Source: a virus. Taken from it: a stretch of 64,000 nucleotides of DNA. The stretch is taken from positions 51,662 through 115,661 of IMG/VR virus record IMGVR_UViG_3300031963_008158, one strand, 5' to 3'. The translations under genes were made by a program, and so were the position numbers. Numbering within the stretch: position 1 is the first letter of the stretch; the number at the start of each line of letters is the position of its first letter. Below the pieces are notes generated by a model. That model was given only the letters and a program-made list of their open reading frames with translations, did no database searches and was not told where the DNA came from. Below are positions 62,255 through 64,000 of this stretch, in pieces.

Positions 62255-62704
62255 ATGAATACATCAGAAATCAGAAAAGAGAATTTAATTAACCTTTATA
62301 ATGAGAAAGGGGAAAAACATGGTTATTGGGATTGTTATTATTGTAATGGTCAATCTTCTAAAGGAAAGTATGTTAATGGTAAACGAGATGGTTATTGGGA
62401 AGAATATTGTAGTAATGGTAAATTAGAATATACAGGAAACTATGTTAATGGTAATAGGCATGGTTATTTTGAATACTATTATAGTAATGGTCAATTATTC
62501 TCTAAAGGAAACTATGTTAATGGTAAACAACATGGTTATTGGGAAGAATATTGTAGTAATGGTAAATTAGAATATAAAGGATATTATGATATGGGTAAGC
62601 AAGTTGATTACAATCCTGATGAACCAAAGATAGTTGAATTAACTTTAAGTGATATTGCGAATAAGTTTGGGATTGATATTAATCAGTTAAGGATAAAGGA
62701 ATAG
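62255..62704 (+). CDS. Tailed MORN_2-like protein, 4 units
   Basis: Front MNTSEIRKENLINLYNEKGE; first unit lost one residue (CNGQSSKGKYVNG). Tail GYYDMGKQVDYNPDEPK and SDIANKFGIDINQLRIKE is the most divergent of the subfamily. Confidence 0.8.
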   Translation: MNTSEIRKENLINLYNEKGEKHGYWDCYYCNGQSSKGKYVNGKRDGYWEEYCSNGKLEYTGNYVNGNRHGYFEYYYSNGQLFSKGNYVNGKQHGYWEEYCSNGKLEYKGYYDMGKQVDYNPDEPKIVELTLSDIANKFGIDINQLRIKE

Positions 62705-62725
62705 AAAAAAAGTTAAAAAAAATAT

Positions 62726-62785
62726 TTGGTAGGATAAAAACTTTGTTATATCTTTGCATCATTGTTTAACAAAACTAAAAAGAAA
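62726..62785 (+). promoter_or_regulatory. Promoter-leader cassette, TTTAAC type
   Basis: TTG 62726-62728, spacer 20, TATCTTTG 62749-62756, leader ATCATTGTTTAACAAAACTA. Confidence 0.75.
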
Positions 62786-63292
62786 ATGGAAACCAAAAAA
62801 ACTTATTTTGCTGTAATCAGAGTACCACAACAAACGAAACCTGAAGTTCATTTTAATTTAGAAGATGATAGGCGTAGGATTGAGGACATTATTGATTGGG
62901 ATATTGCTATTAAAGAAGAATTAGAATTTCTAAGAGATTTATGGGAAAATGATTCTGCAAATGATGGCATTCCTTTTAGTATGTTAGAATCTGACATAAC
63001 TGAAATAAGATATTGTGAGGGTAGTTATAAAAAGGGTGATATTGTATATGATTCATTTTGGGATGATGGGTCAATAATTACATTTGATAGTGAGGTTGAG
63101 TTTTTAGAATATTATTTTATTTTAATTAACAGAAAACCACATCAATGGATTGGTATGATAAGATTAATTAAAAATTATATTTTATCTGAATATGGTTTTG
63201 ATATTAACATCATTGACACAACAGACATTAATGATGATATTATCAATACTTTGATAAAAAAAATCAAAGATAAGGATAAAAATATTTGGTAG
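62786..63292 (+). CDS. Hypothetical protein, 168 aa
   Basis: ATG 62786 (METKKTYFAVIRVPQQTKPE); a TTG in the leader is rejected. Acidic, Trp-containing (IIDWDIAIKEELEFLRDLWEN), ending DKDKNIW with its TAG inside the next promoter's TTTGGTAG. Unknown. Confidence 0.6.
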   Translation: METKKTYFAVIRVPQQTKPEVHFNLEDDRRRIEDIIDWDIAIKEELEFLRDLWENDSANDGIPFSMLESDITEIRYCEGSYKKGDIVYDSFWDDGSIITFDSEVEFLEYYFILINRKPHQWIGMIRLIKNYILSEYGFDINIIDTTDINDDIINTLIKKIKDKDKNIW

Positions 63293-63336
63293 AATCAAAA
63301 CTTTATTATATCTTTGCACAATAAACAAAAAGAGAA
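63286..63336 (+). promoter_or_regulatory. Promoter-leader cassette, AAACAAAAAG type
   Basis: TTG 63286-63288, spacer 20, TATCTTTG 63309-63316, leader AATAAACAAAAAGAGAA. The TTG overlaps the upstream stop codon region. Confidence 0.75.
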
Positions 63337-63861
63337 ATGAACACTTCAGAAATCAGAAAAGAGAATTTAATTAACCTTTATAATGATAAAGGTGAACGAC
63401 ATGGTTATTGGGAAATATATTGGTCTAATGGTCAATTAATGTATAAAGGAAACTATGTTAATGGTGAAAAACATGGTTATTGGGAATCCTATTGGTCTAA
63501 TGGTCAATTATGGTATAAAGGAAACTATGTTAATGGTAATGAACATGGTTATTGGGAATACTATTGGGGTAATGGTGAATTATCATATAAAGGAAACTAT
63601 GTTAATGGTCAAAGACATGGTTATTGGGAAGTATATTGGGATAATGGTCAATTAATGTTTAAATGAAACTATGTTAATGGAAAACAACATGGTTATTGGG
63701 AAGTCTATTGGGATAATGGTCAATTATGTTATAAAGGTTATTATGACATGGGAACGAAAGTAGATTATAATCCTGATGAACCAAAAGTAATTGAATTAAC
63801 TTTAAGTGATATTGCTAATAAGTTAGGTATTGATTTGGATAAGTTAAGAATAAAGGAATAA
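63337..63861 (+). pseudogene. Tailed MORN_2-like gene with in-frame stop, 5 units
   Basis: Normal front and four units, then AAATGA at 63661-63666 where every sibling has AAAGGA (Lys-Gly), a single G-to-T nonsense change. The frame continues without other damage through a fifth unit and the complete tail (GYYDMGTKVDYNPDEPK... DKLRIKE). A 109-residue protein without the tail may still be made. Confidence 0.8.
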
Positions 63862-63870
63862 AAAAATAAT

Positions 63871-63922
63871 TTGGTAGATTAAATTATTTGTTTTACCTTT
63901 GTATTATAAACAAAAAAGAGAA
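63871..63922 (+). promoter_or_regulatory. Promoter-leader cassette, AAACAAAAAG type
   Basis: TTG 63871-63873, spacer 20, TACCTTTG 63894-63901, leader TATAAACAAAAAAGAGAA. Confidence 0.75.
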
Positions 63923-64000
63923 ATGAACACTTCAGAAATCAGAAAAGAAAATTTAATTAACCTTTATAATGATAAAGGTAACAGACATGGTTATTGGGAA
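63923..64000 (+). CDS. Tailed MORN_2-like protein, cut by window end
   Basis: MNTSEIRKENLINLYNDKGN then RHGYWE at the last base. Same front as the subfamily; the array therefore continues beyond the window. Confidence 0.8.
   Translation, partial: MNTSEIRKENLINLYNDKGNRHGYWE

Noticed and set aside
38588-63655. Overlapping plus-frame ORFs rich in MVNYGIKETMLMV-like sequence
   Set aside because: These are the same repeat DNA read in another frame; they lack promoters and mirror every MORN gene.
38488-64000. CRISPR-like direct repeats
   Set aside because: The period is 72 bases and stays in frame as protein repeats with synonymous variation; there are no unique spacers.
38488-64000. TGA recoding that would fuse MORN genes into long proteins
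   Set aside because: After each TGA the same frame meets TAA within a few codons, and the next gene is in the -1 frame with its own ATG. TGA also ends many unrelated genes.
38488-64000. Diversity-generating retroelement behind MORN variation
   Set aside because: No reverse transcriptase, template repeat or adenine-biased variable region is seen; whole-unit duplication explains the pattern.

Overview
The window looks like part of a large, strongly AT-rich bacteriophage genome infecting a Bacteroidota host. The host is inferred from the promoters: more than 30 start sites carry the Bacteroidota -7 box TAnnTTTG, usually with TTG 19-21 bases upstream, and Shine-Dalgarno sequences are almost absent. 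Phage origin is inferred from dense, overlapping, almost entirely plus-strand small genes together with an M15 endolysin, a T5 A1-like phosphoesterase, T4-type RNA ligase, homing endonucleases, a phage sigma factor and a prohibitin-like lipoprotein. Stops are TAA, TGA and TAG, so the genetic code is standard.

Layout. 1-2315: small unknown genes and an SPFH lipoprotein. 2395-6906: proteins whose N-termini resemble T4 capsid-targeting peptides (a kinase-like protein, a protein with three ADP-ribosyltransferase-like segments, two unknowns), then a kinase/phosphodiesterase RNA end-healing enzyme preceded by a probable structured RNA. 7257-11586: two different RNA ligases, separated by a DUF262-type gene broken by a TnpB element. 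11587-14526: a small basic protein, a GIY-YIG protein, a second kinase-like protein and a 500-base non-coding structured RNA locus with two tRNA-like elements. 14527-23746: a mosaic of small overlapping early-type genes joined by repeated junction sequences, with a ribbon-helix-helix/GIY-YIG pair. 23813-27907: small genes, two stray MORN-like genes, a metallopeptidase-like gene, the endolysin and a YqeY-like gene. 27918-36793: a takeover block of AAA+ ATPase, SET domain protein, A1-like phosphoesterase, translation factor IF-3, HAD phosphatase, second phosphoesterase, SmpB and a sigma-70 factor. 36834-38475: a homing endonuclease next to a duplicated 5' fragment of a conserved gene.

38488-64000: the most unusual part. 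It is about 25 kb packed with more than 45 genes encoding only 24-residue MORN_2/YwqK-type repeats (roughly 180 units by eye). Most genes overlap the next by ATGA at a conserved junction, and their lengths step by 24 residues. Among them sit about 20 unrelated small genes, many driven by near-identical promoter-leader cassettes, plus a glucosaminidase and a cysteine-peptidase-like protein. Some copies are decaying (start lost, nonsense codon, truncated 5' remnants).

The genes suggest a phage that may inject kinase and ADP-ribosyltransferase effectors with its DNA, repairs RNA cut by host defences, and supplies its own translation and transcription factors. A second promoter-like motif, TATTTATA followed by an A-rich stretch, lies before putative virion and lysis genes and may be the late promoter. 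The role of the MORN array is unknown. All assignments come from reading motifs by eye; no database search was run.
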